Assembly (NCBI GenBank): GCA_049516595.1
Contig: JBEKSY010000020.1
Location: forward strand, 1-54,284
Direction: 5' to 3'
Length of the DNA: 54,284 nucleotides
Source: JBEKHT01 sp049516595
Lineage (GTDB): Bacteria; Chloroflexota; Anaerolineae; Anaerolineales; RBG-16-64-43
The notes beneath the pieces are model-generated. The model saw nothing but the letters and a program-made list of their open reading frames with translations. It did no database searches and was not told the DNA's origin. The position numbers and the translations under genes were made by a program. Below are positions 16,803 to 25,940 of this stretch, piece after piece. Numbering within the stretch: position 1 is the first letter of the stretch; every line of letters begins with the position of its first letter.

Positions 16803-18785
16803 TCACTTCCGCAGGGCGGCCAGCTCCTCCCAGACGGGCGAGACGCTCGGGAATAAAGAGATATCCGTGTGCGGCAGGAAGAGCGCCGCCGTGAAGGCGT
16901 CGTAGAAGGTATTGTCGGCTGACAATTCCAGGTAGGTCATCTTCCCCGCCATCTCGCTCACCCGCGCGCGGGAGTCCCTGGAAAGTAGAGCCATGTAGGC
17001 CCCCTGAACCGCCGTGTTTCCCAGGAAGTTGAATCGCTCCCAGGGCAGATCCGGCAGCAATCCGATCTGCACGGCCTTTTCCACATTCAGATACTTTCCG
17101 AACGAACCGCCAATGAGCACTTTCTGCACATCACCAAGTTTCAGGCCTACGCTCCGGGCGAGCACACTGAACCCGGCGTAGATGGCGCCTTTGGCACGCA
17201 TCAGGTTGTCCACATCGGTCTGGGTGAGCACGATATCCCGCCCCATGCCGGTGTCCTTTGCCCAGACCACAACATATTCCGCCCCGTGCTCACCCTCTCG
17301 GCAGCGATTAGTCCGTCCGTCCTGCACGAACTTGCCACCTCGGTCAATCACTCCCGTAATGAAGAGCTCTGCCAGGAGAGATAGCAAGGCTGAGCCGCAC
17401 AATCCTCTGGGCTGACCCGCTCCCATCACGCGATAGGTCGGCTCCAAGCTGCGGGAATTGACCCACACCTCCTCAATCGCTCCCAGAGTGGCACGCATGC
17501 CACTAGCCACGCCCGCTCCTTCAAAGGCCGGCCCAGCCGAGCACGCGCAACTGACCATCCAATCTTTCGTTCCAAGAACCATTTCCCCATTGGTCCCTAC
17601 ATCGATAAAGAGGGTCAACTCTTGGCTGTCGCACATCCCCGAAGACACAACACCCGCCGTGATGTCCGCGCCGACGTAGGAAGCCACACCGGGAAGGCAG
17701 TCCACGCTCGCCATGGGATTCACATTCAGCCCGATCTGCCCCGCCTCCACGGGTTGCGGCCGGTTTACCACCGGGATGTAGGGTGCGAGGCGGATCGAGG
17801 CCGGAGGGATCCCGAGGAAAAGGTGGATCATCGTCGTATTCCCGACCACTGTGGCCCGGTAAATCTCCTCGGGGCTCACCTTCCGTCGCGTGCACATTCT
17901 ATCGATGAGGGTGTTGATCGTCCCGCGCACGAGCTGGCCGAGTTCCGCCAGCCCGCCCACCTTCCCGGCGTAGATGATGCGGGAGATGACGTCCTCCCCT
18001 CGCGAGATCTGTCCGTTGTATTCCGCAGCTCGATCAATGGCCTCGCCTGTTTTCAGATCCACTAAGTAGGTCGTCACGGTAGTCGTGCCAATATCAATCG
18101 CGAGCCCAAAGGGCCGAATCGGCCCAGGCCGCACATCGACGACTCTCCACCACCCCCGCGGGGAATTCCAGGTATCCGTTTCAACAACAGCCTGCGCCTT
18201 CCAGCTTCCCGCCCGCAACGACTCTCCCATTTGCCGCAGGATCGCCAGCGGCAGGACGGGAGGAGGTACCTCTCTCGAAGCGCCCGATCGACCCAGGCGC
18301 CGGAGCATGTCGGGAGTGCTTGCGTCCAGCAGCGAGCGTAGGAGGCGGGTTTGGTCATCAACGTTGTCCCCCAGATCCGGAGCCTCCATGGCCAGGTCCA
18401 GTACCCGAATCGTCTGGTCAAACTCGGCCTGGTAAGCGAACGGCAGCTCCACCGGCCGCTCCACCCGATCCGTGACGAGCCTGCGTTCGACCTGCTCTTG
18501 GAGGGGGATGCGCACCGTAGCATCCCCTTCCACCACAGTCTGACACGCAAGGGCGTACCCCTCCTCAATGTCAGCGGCCGAAAGGCGGATCGTGGAGCGC
18601 CTTCGCACCGTCCCGTCAACGACCACCACCGCACAACGTCCGCACCGTCCCTGCCCACCGCAGGGCTGGTTCAGCTCCAGGCCCGCCGCCTCGATCGCCT
18701 CCACGAGCAGCGAGCCGGTCGGGACCTCGATTTTCTTGTTTTCCGGGAGCAGGGTCACCGTGTGCTCAGCCATGGCTGTTCCCAT
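16803..18785 (-). CDS. acsV: Reductive activator of CoFeSP (RACo-type ASKHA ATPase)
   Basis: 660 residues; an in-frame ATG at 18773 (MAEHTV) is an equally likely start. The N-terminal 2Fe-2S ferredoxin domain has CGGQGRCGRC (about 43-52) and a fourth Cys in ALACQTV. A linker follows, then the ASKHA ATPase domain (DUF4445) from about 225: LAIDIGTTTVTTYLVD, NTTMIHLFLG, DVGTNGEMVLG, and GGSFGKYLN. It uses ATP to drive electrons uphill onto Co(II) of the corrinoid protein, restoring Co(I) after accidental oxidation. It lies between the tiny Fe-S protein and the first cooC, close to acsCD. Confidence 0.94.
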   Translation of the reverse strand: MGTAMAEHTVTLLPENKKIEVPTGSLLVEAIEAAGLELNQPCGGQGRCGRCAVVVVDGTVRRRSTIRLSAADIEEGYALACQTVVEGDATVRIPLQEQVERRLVTDRVERPVELPFAYQAEFDQTIRVLDLAMEAPDLGDNVDDQTRLLRSLLDASTPDMLRRLGRSGASREVPPPVLPLAILRQMGESLRAGSWKAQAVVETDTWNSPRGWWRVVDVRPGPIRPFGLAIDIGTTTVTTYLVDLKTGEAIDRAAEYNGQISRGEDVISRIIYAGKVGGLAELGQLVRGTINTLIDRMCTRRKVSPEEIYRATVVGNTTMIHLFLGIPPASIRLAPYIPVVNRPQPVEAGQIGLNVNPMASVDCLPGVASYVGADITAGVVSSGMCDSQELTLFIDVGTNGEMVLGTKDWMVSCACSAGPAFEGAGVASGMRATLGAIEEVWVNSRSLEPTYRVMGAGQPRGLCGSALLSLLAELFITGVIDRGGKFVQDGRTNRCREGEHGAEYVVVWAKDTGMGRDIVLTQTDVDNLMRAKGAIYAGFSVLARSVGLKLGDVQKVLIGGSFGKYLNVEKAVQIGLLPDLPWERFNFLGNTAVQGAYMALLSRDSRARVSEMAGKMTYLELSADNTFYDAFTAALFLPHTDISLFPSVSPVWEELAALRK

Positions 18786-18869
18786 TCGCCCGCAGTCCGA
18801 GACGGCAGATCCTCGTGCAACCCTGGCTCGGGCTCGAACGCCTTCAACCGGGCTCAGGTCTCCTCGCGC

Positions 18870-19121
18870 CTAGCGGTAGGCCTCGCAAATCCACTCTTCA
18901 ATTTCCGCCACCGAAGCCACCTCAAGACCGCGAAACCAATAGCGCAGTGGACGTTCCCCACAGGCGGCCTCTGCCACAAAGCGCATGACCCCCTCGATCC
19001 AGGCTTCCTGCGGACAGGCCAGAGTGCACGGCGCAGGCGGACGACAGTGAAGACAGGTCACTGCGGCCTGAACCACTGCCTCTTGCGGCGGGCTGAGGCG
19101 GTGCCCATCCATGGCATTCAT
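18870..19121 (-). CDS. Small Cys-rich Fe-S-like protein, 83 residues
   Basis: A short protein with a cysteine array CLHCRPPAPCTLACP (about 23-37) and one more Cys-containing stretch, EAACGERP near residue 53. The spacing CxxC-x5-CxxxCP resembles the Fer4_20-type cluster motif at the start of GltD and dihydropyrimidine dehydrogenase, where CxxCxxxPCxxxCP is typical. The SD GGAGG lies 7 nt before ATG, and another in-frame ATG is three codons in. It sits between acsC and acsV, so a role in electron delivery to the corrinoid protein activator is possible. I know of no named family for it. Confidence 0.8.
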   Translation of the reverse strand: MNAMDGHRLSPPQEAVVQAAVTCLHCRPPAPCTLACPQEAWIEGVMRFVAEAACGERPLRYWFRGLEVASVAEIEEWICEAYR

Positions 19122-19157
19122 CCGGGCTCCTCCCTCCTCTGCAGGGCCTCTTTCATC

Positions 19158-20504
19158 TCACTTCCACATGGCCTTCAGATAGCCGGGGATGTCCACCGCC
19201 TCCCGCGGCCCGACCATGATTTCCCAGCCCGGCAGGGACTCCTCAAGCTCTCCGGACAGTATGGCCACTTGGCCCGGGATGATCAGCTTGTGATGGGCAA
19301 CCTTGTCTTGGACGCCAGTGGTCTTCATGGCCTTCGCAATCCGGTCGGCATCGAACTTGCCAGCCGCCCAGGCCGTGAGTACACTCATCCCCTCGGCATC
19401 GGCAACCACGAGCCAGCCGGGCCAGCCCGAGCCCTCCACTTCGTTCGAAACCGCGAAGTACGTGATCGAAAAGTTGGTCGTCACAAGCACCGGCGAATCG
19501 TCCTTCGGTCGGTTGATCTCGTACAAGCCGGGTTGAACCTGAATGGGCTTCTGAGGATCGGTGTAGATGTTTTGCCGCAACACCAGCAGGGGATAGAGAC
19601 TCGGTGGGTCAAAGCGTTCCAAGACAACCAAGCTCCCGTACTTGGCGATGTGTTCGGCGGCCAAGATGGCTTCGTCCACCTTCCCATTGGCTGCCACCCC
19701 AGGGAAGGTGATCACCGGATATCCCAGGGGACGGAACATCTTCTTCAACGCCAGCCGACGGACCTTGGTCAGTTCGACCAGACTATCGCTGTATCCCTTC
19801 ACGGCCGGAGCCAGAACGATATCTTCGACCCCGGCTTTGCTCACATTCTGCGTCAACTCCGCCAGCCCTTCCAGGGTCGGCGCCTCCACGGTTAGCGGCA
19901 GCTTGCTTGCCTTGGCCAGATCCACCATCGCCTGCCAGTTCTCGCCTGTAGCGCCGTGCAAGAGGGGTGTGGCCCCGCTGGCCGCCTTGACCCCTGCCGC
20001 CATGACCTGTGGGTCTCGCGACATCAGGATGAGCGGCTTCTTGCTCAAGGCGCAAACCGCACCAACCGCCGCGCCGAACGCACCCGCATCATCCGAGCAG
20101 GCCTCGACGGCGAACCCATCCACCCCCAGAGGGATGCCGACATAATCCACCCGGTAGGCATCGGCCTCTCTCACCAGAGACTGGATGGCCTCCAGCCCTC
20201 CGCTGTCCCGCACGCGGATAAATAGCCCCGGGCGGTGGTAGAAGGTCTTCTCGTGTCGGAATAGGACGATCTCGTTGCCGACCTCGATCTTGGATCCTGC
20301 TCCCCCGACCACAACCAGACGAATGGGAGGCGCAGCGGCCGCCTCCAACTTGGTCTTCGCCTCCTCCGTGATATAGGGGCACTGCTTCACCTCCGCCTGC
20401 TTGGCGGCCAACTTCATGGCAAACGCGAGGCATGTTGGAAATCCGCATTCCTTGCAATTCGTTTGCGGCAGAAGCTTGTAGATTTCCAATCCGCTCAGTG
20501 GCAT
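19158..20504 (-). CDS. acsC: CoFeSP large (gamma) subunit
   Basis: 448 residues from the ATG at 20504, preceded by GGAGG at 5-nt spacing; a TTG 12 nt upstream is in frame but contains that SD. The N-terminal domain binds the 4Fe-4S cluster through TNCKECGFPTC and a fourth Cys in KQCPY (about 15-45). A TIM barrel follows, and the C-terminal ~120 residues form the corrinoid-binding domain (YFAVSNEVEGSG, KLIIPGQVAILSGELEE). It carries the methyl group from AcsE to acetyl-CoA synthase. acsD lies 38 nt upstream. Confidence 0.96.
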   Translation of the reverse strand: MPLSGLEIYKLLPQTNCKECGFPTCLAFAMKLAAKQAEVKQCPYITEEAKTKLEAAAAPPIRLVVVGGAGSKIEVGNEIVLFRHEKTFYHRPGLFIRVRDSGGLEAIQSLVREADAYRVDYVGIPLGVDGFAVEACSDDAGAFGAAVGAVCALSKKPLILMSRDPQVMAAGVKAASGATPLLHGATGENWQAMVDLAKASKLPLTVEAPTLEGLAELTQNVSKAGVEDIVLAPAVKGYSDSLVELTKVRRLALKKMFRPLGYPVITFPGVAANGKVDEAILAAEHIAKYGSLVVLERFDPPSLYPLLVLRQNIYTDPQKPIQVQPGLYEINRPKDDSPVLVTTNFSITYFAVSNEVEGSGWPGWLVVADAEGMSVLTAWAAGKFDADRIAKAMKTTGVQDKVAHHKLIIPGQVAILSGELEESLPGWEIMVGPREAVDIPGYLKAMWK

Positions 20505-20542
20505 GTGCGCCTCCAAGAGCTATCTGCGTATGCTTCCTGTGG

Positions 20543-21511
20543 TCACTTCGTGGCCAACGCCTCGACCAAGGTCTTGACCCGCCGCAACGTCTCCGGATGC
20601 CGAACGACCGCAATGTCGGCACCTGCCAGGATCAGACTGGCCGCCGTCAGCGCCTCCCAATTCAGGGCGCGTGCCTTCCACTCCCCCCACGCCTTGGGCA
20701 CACCCTCACCCACTTTGGCTTCTTTTGCCTTCCAGGCTTCCTCACCCGGGGTGACAACCATGGGCTGCTGGGTCATCCCATCGCCTTGCAGCGCGGCAAG
20801 ACGCAAACGCTCCATCACCGAATAGCCATACTCGATTCCATAGCCAAGCGCGCCGGTGGTGGGGTCCATGACAATCCGCTCCAGGGGCATCCCCATATCA
20901 TGGATGAGAATTACCAATTGCTTGGCCAGGTTCACATCCATGGGAGTCTTGGACTGCACGAGATGATTGTTGGCCATCGCCGTGGCCACGATCGTCCGGT
21001 AGTTCTTGTCTTCGCACACCCCCAGGACCAGCCGCTCCCCCTTTCCCTCCTCCGCGACCGCGACCAGCAGTTCGTTGTCCAATTCCGCTTGGCCTGGACC
21101 GATCACCATCAACGGCAGCCCGGTCGCCTTGAGGACCTTGCGCAGCACAGCTCTGGCATTGTCGGGTGTGTTCGCTTGTCCGGCCGCGTTGGTTGCGCTC
21201 AAGACGAGCGAGATCAGATCGGCCCCCGCTTCCTCCGCCGCCCGCGCCCAATCCGCCGGATCCTGCATAGCCTCCCCCCAAGCCTCATAGAGCAGAGGCG
21301 ACCAGTCCTCTGGTTTCTTCTCTCGGACTTCAATCGCCACGGCAGGCGAATGTGGCAACTCCCCGTCAAAAGAGAGCCCAGCCAGAGTTCCCTCGCCCCC
21401 CACGGTCACACTCCGGGAACGAGTGCCCCCCTCGGCCGAGGTCGCTCCCAATGTGACCTCGCGGACCTTCCCGGACCATTTTTCCTTCGGAACCTCAATG
21501 GTTACAGGCAT
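20543..21511 (-). CDS. acsD: CoFeSP small (beta) subunit
   Basis: 322 residues, the TIM-barrel partner of AcsC. It opens PVTIEVPKEKWSGKVREV, as CdhD/AcsD proteins do. Middle motifs include GADLISLVLSATN, PLMVIGPGQAELD and DPTTGALGYGIEY (about 215-227). It lacks its own Fe-S cluster and caps the corrinoid of AcsC. The SD GGAGATTGCGGA precedes ATG. It lies between acsB (62 nt upstream) and acsC (38 nt downstream). Confidence 0.95.
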   Translation of the reverse strand: MPVTIEVPKEKWSGKVREVTLGATSAEGGTRSRSVTVGGEGTLAGLSFDGELPHSPAVAIEVREKKPEDWSPLLYEAWGEAMQDPADWARAAEEAGADLISLVLSATNAAGQANTPDNARAVLRKVLKATGLPLMVIGPGQAELDNELLVAVAEEGKGERLVLGVCEDKNYRTIVATAMANNHLVQSKTPMDVNLAKQLVILIHDMGMPLERIVMDPTTGALGYGIEYGYSVMERLRLAALQGDGMTQQPMVVTPGEEAWKAKEAKVGEGVPKAWGEWKARALNWEALTAASLILAGADIAVVRHPETLRRVKTLVEALATK

Positions 21512-21573
21512 TCCGCAATCTCCTTCCAGAGACTCGCCCTTGAGGCAGCCCCGCAGGCCGCAGCCCCTCGGCC

Positions 21574-23856
21574 CTACAGCAGTGAGGGCATGGTCAAGGC
21601 GGGATGGTTCTTCTCCTGGACGTATTTCACCAATCCCTCCACGTCCGTCGCAAAGCGCTCATCGCAGATCTTGTCCAGGAGCTCCGGATCCCCCTCGCGT
21701 TCGCATGTGGCCCGCAGCGGCTCGGCCATCTGCTCCTTGAGCACCGAGGACATCCACACAACCCGTTTGAACCCGCCATCCGCCGCCAGGAACTTCGGAC
21801 TGAGGATATAGAATTTCCCGTGGCCCATGATCCCGGGCGTCTGCAGTCCGCCCCCAGCCATGCCCGCCAAAGTCGAGAAGGTCATACCCGCCGGTGTCAT
21901 GCTGGTATCTTCCCGACTCACAATCATTACGCCGTTCGCCTCCGGGATGACCATGGCAATACACTCAAAGCACCCGCAGGCGGTCATGGGGTTCTCCATG
22001 ATCGAGTAGACAGCGACCTCACCTACCTGCCCATGGCTGGCCGTCTGGACAAACTCGTTGACTCCTTGCCAGTACCCCTTGACCGGGTCGAGGGTCGCCC
22101 CTTTGCGGATGGGCTGGTTGGGGCCCGTTGGATTGATCTGGTTGGAGGCCTTGCAGTCGAGCCAGTTGTAGGCGCCACACAACCCCAGACGCTGCGGGGA
22201 GACAACGCAGACGTGGTTGGGCGCAAACGATTGGCAAAGGGTGCAGGAGAAGAACTCCTCCACGCTCTCGTCGGTCATGCTCCCCACGCGCTCGTTTCGC
22301 TCTTGATATGCGGCCCGGGCCTTGGCCAGCCAATCCTCGATCTCGGCCGCGTCGGTATAAATCGTCACCTGCACCTTGTCCACAAGCGCTCCAAAATCAC
22401 TGTGGAAGCGGGCATGCAATATCTCACCGAAATGGCTCAGGTTGAACCCTTTCTCCGCGTCCGCCTTGCTAATCCGGATCCAGGCGATGTCGCGCTGCCC
22501 GATATGTTGAATTCCACTGGCCCCGTTGATGAAGTGGTGTATCTGTCGCTCGAGCACAGGCTCGAAGTCTTTCTGTAGCTTGCGACCAGCCACGGCCACC
22601 ACAATGCCCATGTCCATCGCGGCACCTTCGGGCTGGTCCGCGAAATCTGGGCCCACCAAGCTGATCTTTCCGTCCTGAATCTCGTCGAGCCCGGCCATAT
22701 GCAGATACTCGAACGCCCGTGAGTACTTCCCTCCGAACTCCACGCGCATGTCCGACTTGCGAACCACTTCCCCTTCGAACGCCGATCCATACGGGACGGG
22801 GATGGGCACTTCGTGGACCGTGACCTTGACCCCTCGCACTTCGATGCATTTTTGAACAAGCCGCTCGGCACGTTCCAGGTCATCCTTCCCCTCAATCTCA
22901 TCGAAGGGCATCGAAACCACATGCTCGTACGTGGTCACACCGGTCGGAAGGATCTCCGGGATACGGGTGTCCGCCACGACCGGGAATCCGAAGTTGATGG
23001 CTCCCGCCGCCGTAGCGTACTTGATATCGTCCACCTCCCCCAGCGCCAGCACAAATGCGAAGACGCGGTCCTTGTTGTACAAGAGGATCTCGCGTGACTG
23101 CCCGCCCTTCAGGCCCCCGAAAGTGAGCGCCGAGCGCACCGCGAAGCCGAGCGCATAGATCGCACTGTAGGTGTCCAGGCCGAAGGGAACGGTGTAGGTG
23201 TCGTACCCGAGCTCCACCCCCTCTTCGGTGAGCTGCTGAATGATGCTCCTTCCGTTCACATTGCCCGAAAGGAAGCAAAGGATGTTCCGTCGCTGCAGTT
23301 CGCGAACGATCTTCACGGCGACTTCGTTCGACTTGGCACAGCCGACAATCGCGGCAAACCCAGGCATGCGCCCGTCGACCAACTGGATCCCCCAGGAGCG
23401 CAGTTGGATGTCATCGATCGGGCCATTCAAATGGCCGTTCGAACTTACTTTGGCCATTTCTGGGCTGGTGAAGGAAGTCCCTCCCGCTAGATGAAAGCCT
23501 TCCAGTCTCTGCGGCTCCTCTCCATACAGGAAGCGGATGGCCTCAATGCCCTCCTCCGCGAGAAGAGTCGCCATCCCCGAATCCAACGTTTCGCCCAGGT
23601 AGGGGAGCCAGTGCCGGTCTGCTGGCAACGGATGAAGCAGGACGCGCGCCTTCTCCACTATGGGTTTCAGGTCACCCAGCTTCTCCACGGTCCTCCCGGT
23701 CATGCCCAGGATCAGGGGCAAGTGATAGGCCGTATTCGGGAATGCCAGGCCGGCCTCCGCCCCTTTCTCCGCCAGGGCCTTCTCAAATCGCGTCGAGAAC
23801 TCCTCCACGACTTGGTGGGCACCACGGATCGCACGAGTTGCGATATATCGGGACAT
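21574..23856 (-). CDS. acsB: Acetyl-CoA synthase
   Basis: 760 residues from the ATG at 23856, preceded by GGGAGGAAT; the frame is open 76 codons further up, but that part overlaps cooS and has no family similarity. All six A-cluster cysteines are present with Moorella spacing: SCTLCQSF (CxxC), NHVCVV 9 residues on, GLCGAYNW 10 further on, and ACGCFEC (the CGC that holds the distal nickel). It joins CO, the methyl from CoFeSP and CoA into acetyl-CoA. The N-terminal domain that contacts CODH is retained (start MSRYIATRAIRGAH), so this is the bacterial form. It follows cooS by 46 nt. Confidence 0.96.
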   Translation of the reverse strand: MSRYIATRAIRGAHQVVEEFSTRFEKALAEKGAEAGLAFPNTAYHLPLILGMTGRTVEKLGDLKPIVEKARVLLHPLPADRHWLPYLGETLDSGMATLLAEEGIEAIRFLYGEEPQRLEGFHLAGGTSFTSPEMAKVSSNGHLNGPIDDIQLRSWGIQLVDGRMPGFAAIVGCAKSNEVAVKIVRELQRRNILCFLSGNVNGRSIIQQLTEEGVELGYDTYTVPFGLDTYSAIYALGFAVRSALTFGGLKGGQSREILLYNKDRVFAFVLALGEVDDIKYATAAGAINFGFPVVADTRIPEILPTGVTTYEHVVSMPFDEIEGKDDLERAERLVQKCIEVRGVKVTVHEVPIPVPYGSAFEGEVVRKSDMRVEFGGKYSRAFEYLHMAGLDEIQDGKISLVGPDFADQPEGAAMDMGIVVAVAGRKLQKDFEPVLERQIHHFINGASGIQHIGQRDIAWIRISKADAEKGFNLSHFGEILHARFHSDFGALVDKVQVTIYTDAAEIEDWLAKARAAYQERNERVGSMTDESVEEFFSCTLCQSFAPNHVCVVSPQRLGLCGAYNWLDCKASNQINPTGPNQPIRKGATLDPVKGYWQGVNEFVQTASHGQVGEVAVYSIMENPMTACGCFECIAMVIPEANGVMIVSREDTSMTPAGMTFSTLAGMAGGGLQTPGIMGHGKFYILSPKFLAADGGFKRVVWMSSVLKEQMAEPLRATCEREGDPELLDKICDERFATDVEGLVKYVQEKNHPALTMPSLL

Positions 23857-23902
23857 CTCAATTCCTCCCGGGACTCTTTCGCCTTGTGAACACTGGATCC
23901 AA

Positions 23903-25879
23903 TTAGCCCGCCTCGACTGCAACCGGTTTCCCCATCTTCTCGTAGAAGACGAGATCTCCGCTACGACCCCATCGACTGGCATCGTAGACCGGCAGGTTGA
24001 GCGCCACTCGCTTCGCGTCAATGTGCGCCATCGCGCGCTTGAACATTTCCTCGTCGCTCGTGACGAATTCCATCTTCCCGCCAAGCACGCGCTCCCACGT
24101 CTCGCTCATCAAGCGCGTCACCTCGGCGCTGGCTCCCACGGGGGAGTCAATCCCGAATAGCACGTACGCTCCCGAGGCCGCCGCGTAGGCCCCGATCGCC
24201 AGGGCCTTCTCACTCATCCACTCCGGGGCCAGGCCGACTGCAGGAATGTCCGAGATATCCTCCCCCAGTCCTCCCTCGGCAACCATTTGAGTCAGAACCG
24301 TGAGGATCCGCGAATTGTCCACACACGACCCGAGATGCAGCACCGGGGGCATTCCCGTTGCCTCGCACACCTCGCGCAAACCCGGCCCAGCCGCCTCCAG
24401 GGCCGCCTCCGGCAGCAGATAGCCGTACTTCCCCGCGGCCAGCGCCCCACACCCGGTCTGGACCACCAGGACGTCATTCTTCAGGAACTCCCGCACCAAG
24501 TACTCGTGCGACCGGTCCTGCGTTGTTCGCGGGTTGTTGCAGCCCACATCCGCGGCCACTCCCCGGATGCGTCCGGCCATGATGGCATCGTTAAGCGGGC
24601 GGAAAGAGGCGCGATACGAACCACCCAACATGTAGTTGATGTACTCCTGGGAGAATCCCGGAACGACATCCTCGCTGACGCCCGGAATGTGAACCTCCCC
24701 GCGGTTTGGGTAATTGTCGACCGCCATTTTGACGAGCTCACGAGCCTGGTCAAGAGCATGGTGCTCATCGAATTCGAGATGGATTCCCCCTTCGATCTCC
24801 ACCTTCGGGGAGGTGGTCACAAATTTCGTATGGAAGTGGCTGGCTACCCCGGGCAACGCCTGCATAATGCACTGGACGTCCACGATCATGGCCTCCACTG
24901 CCCCCGTCAGGAGGGCCAACTCCTGGTGCAGGAAATTGCCGGCGGAGGGGATGCCCTGTCGCATGAGGGTCTCATTAGAGGTGCAGCAGATTCCTGCCAA
25001 GTTGATCCCCTGGGCCCCCTTGCTCCGCGCGTACTCCACCAGCTCTGGTTCCTGCACAGCTCGGACCAACATCTGCGAAAGGGTCGGCTCGTGCCCGTGA
25101 ACGACAATATTGACTTCGTCCTTCCGGAGCACCCCCAGATTCACCCGTCCCAGCCTTGCCCGAGGGGTTCCGAAAAGAATATCCGAGAAATCTGTGGCCA
25201 ACATCGATCCGCCCCAGCCGTCGGCCATCGCACATCGCAAGGCCCCCTTCAGGATATGTTCTGCCTTTTGGTCATCCCCCATGTGAGTCCGGTGCAAGAC
25301 TTCCACGACCTCGCGATCCACGCCTCGTGGGACAATCCCGTAACGCTTCCAACGCTCCTGCTGCTTTTTCGGTGCCTGCCGAATGTAGATCAGCTCCCCT
25401 TCCTGCTGACCAAACATGCTCAGGCCGATCTGGGCCACGTCACGGCCAATTTCTTCTTTCGCCCGTCCCTCCACTTTCACGCCGTACTTGCGGGCCACCA
25501 TCAGCAGCTTCTCCACATCGCGGATTTCATATCCCTGCGCCTTGCCTTCCGAAGCCGCCAGAAGTGTGAACGCCAGATCCCGGCCGTGATCTGAGTGGGC
25601 TGCCGCGCCGGCCGCTATGGACCGGGCCAGATTGCGGGCCGCGATCGTATCCACCGTGGCACCACAGATCCCCACTTGGCCTTCCTTGGTCAGCCGGCAG
25701 GGCCCCATGAAACAATTCTTGCAGCACAGCCCCGCCGCGGACCCGACCCCGATGGGGCAGGCCGCCATGCTGTCGGCACGATCAAATGCCGTTTCGATGC
25801 CCAGGGCCTCCGCCCGCGCAAGCATTTCTTGAGCCGCAGGGTCGCGGGAACGTTCGCTTGCGGTTCGCTTCTTCGGCAT
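23903..25879 (-). CDS. cooS: Ni-containing CO dehydrogenase catalytic subunit
   Basis: 658 residues from the ATG at 25879, with GGAGG just upstream; the open frame above it overlaps the DUF166 gene and is not real. The N-terminus holds the D- and B-cluster cysteines (GLCCKNCFMGPC, GICGAT). All six C-cluster ligands are visible: His in VHGHEP, then Cys in CCTSNE, VQCIMQ, GCNNPR, TGCGAL and GSCVDN. It reduces CO2 to CO for acetyl-CoA synthase and can also oxidise CO. It is the second gene of the train, next to acsB, which suggests a bifunctional CODH/ACS complex. Confidence 0.96.
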   Translation of the reverse strand: MPKKRTASERSRDPAAQEMLARAEALGIETAFDRADSMAACPIGVGSAAGLCCKNCFMGPCRLTKEGQVGICGATVDTIAARNLARSIAAGAAAHSDHGRDLAFTLLAASEGKAQGYEIRDVEKLLMVARKYGVKVEGRAKEEIGRDVAQIGLSMFGQQEGELIYIRQAPKKQQERWKRYGIVPRGVDREVVEVLHRTHMGDDQKAEHILKGALRCAMADGWGGSMLATDFSDILFGTPRARLGRVNLGVLRKDEVNIVVHGHEPTLSQMLVRAVQEPELVEYARSKGAQGINLAGICCTSNETLMRQGIPSAGNFLHQELALLTGAVEAMIVDVQCIMQALPGVASHFHTKFVTTSPKVEIEGGIHLEFDEHHALDQARELVKMAVDNYPNRGEVHIPGVSEDVVPGFSQEYINYMLGGSYRASFRPLNDAIMAGRIRGVAADVGCNNPRTTQDRSHEYLVREFLKNDVLVVQTGCGALAAGKYGYLLPEAALEAAGPGLREVCEATGMPPVLHLGSCVDNSRILTVLTQMVAEGGLGEDISDIPAVGLAPEWMSEKALAIGAYAAASGAYVLFGIDSPVGASAEVTRLMSETWERVLGGKMEFVTSDEEMFKRAMAHIDAKRVALNLPVYDASRWGRSGDLVFYEKMGKPVAVEAG

Positions 25880-25940
25880 AACGCCTCCTCTGGAATCTGA
25901 CCCAACCGAAGGTGGTTCCCCAACCCCGCGAAACCAACTG

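Noticed and set aside
18351..19895. Long plus-strand frame opposite acsV and acsC
   Set aside because: It spans two genes and an intergenic gap on the other strand and has no domain; similar shadows opposite malic enzyme (13631-14908) and cooS (24287-25594) were rejected for the same reason.
23857..24084. N-terminal extension of acsB into cooS
   Set aside because: No family similarity; a GGGAGGAAT site lies directly before the ATG at 23856. The equivalent extension of cooS (25880-26020) was rejected likewise.
23903..25879. A suspected missing C-cluster cysteine in CODH, because no Cys follows GSCVDN
   Set aside because: On recounting the motif spacing, the Cys of GSCVDN is itself the last C-cluster ligand; all six ligands are present.
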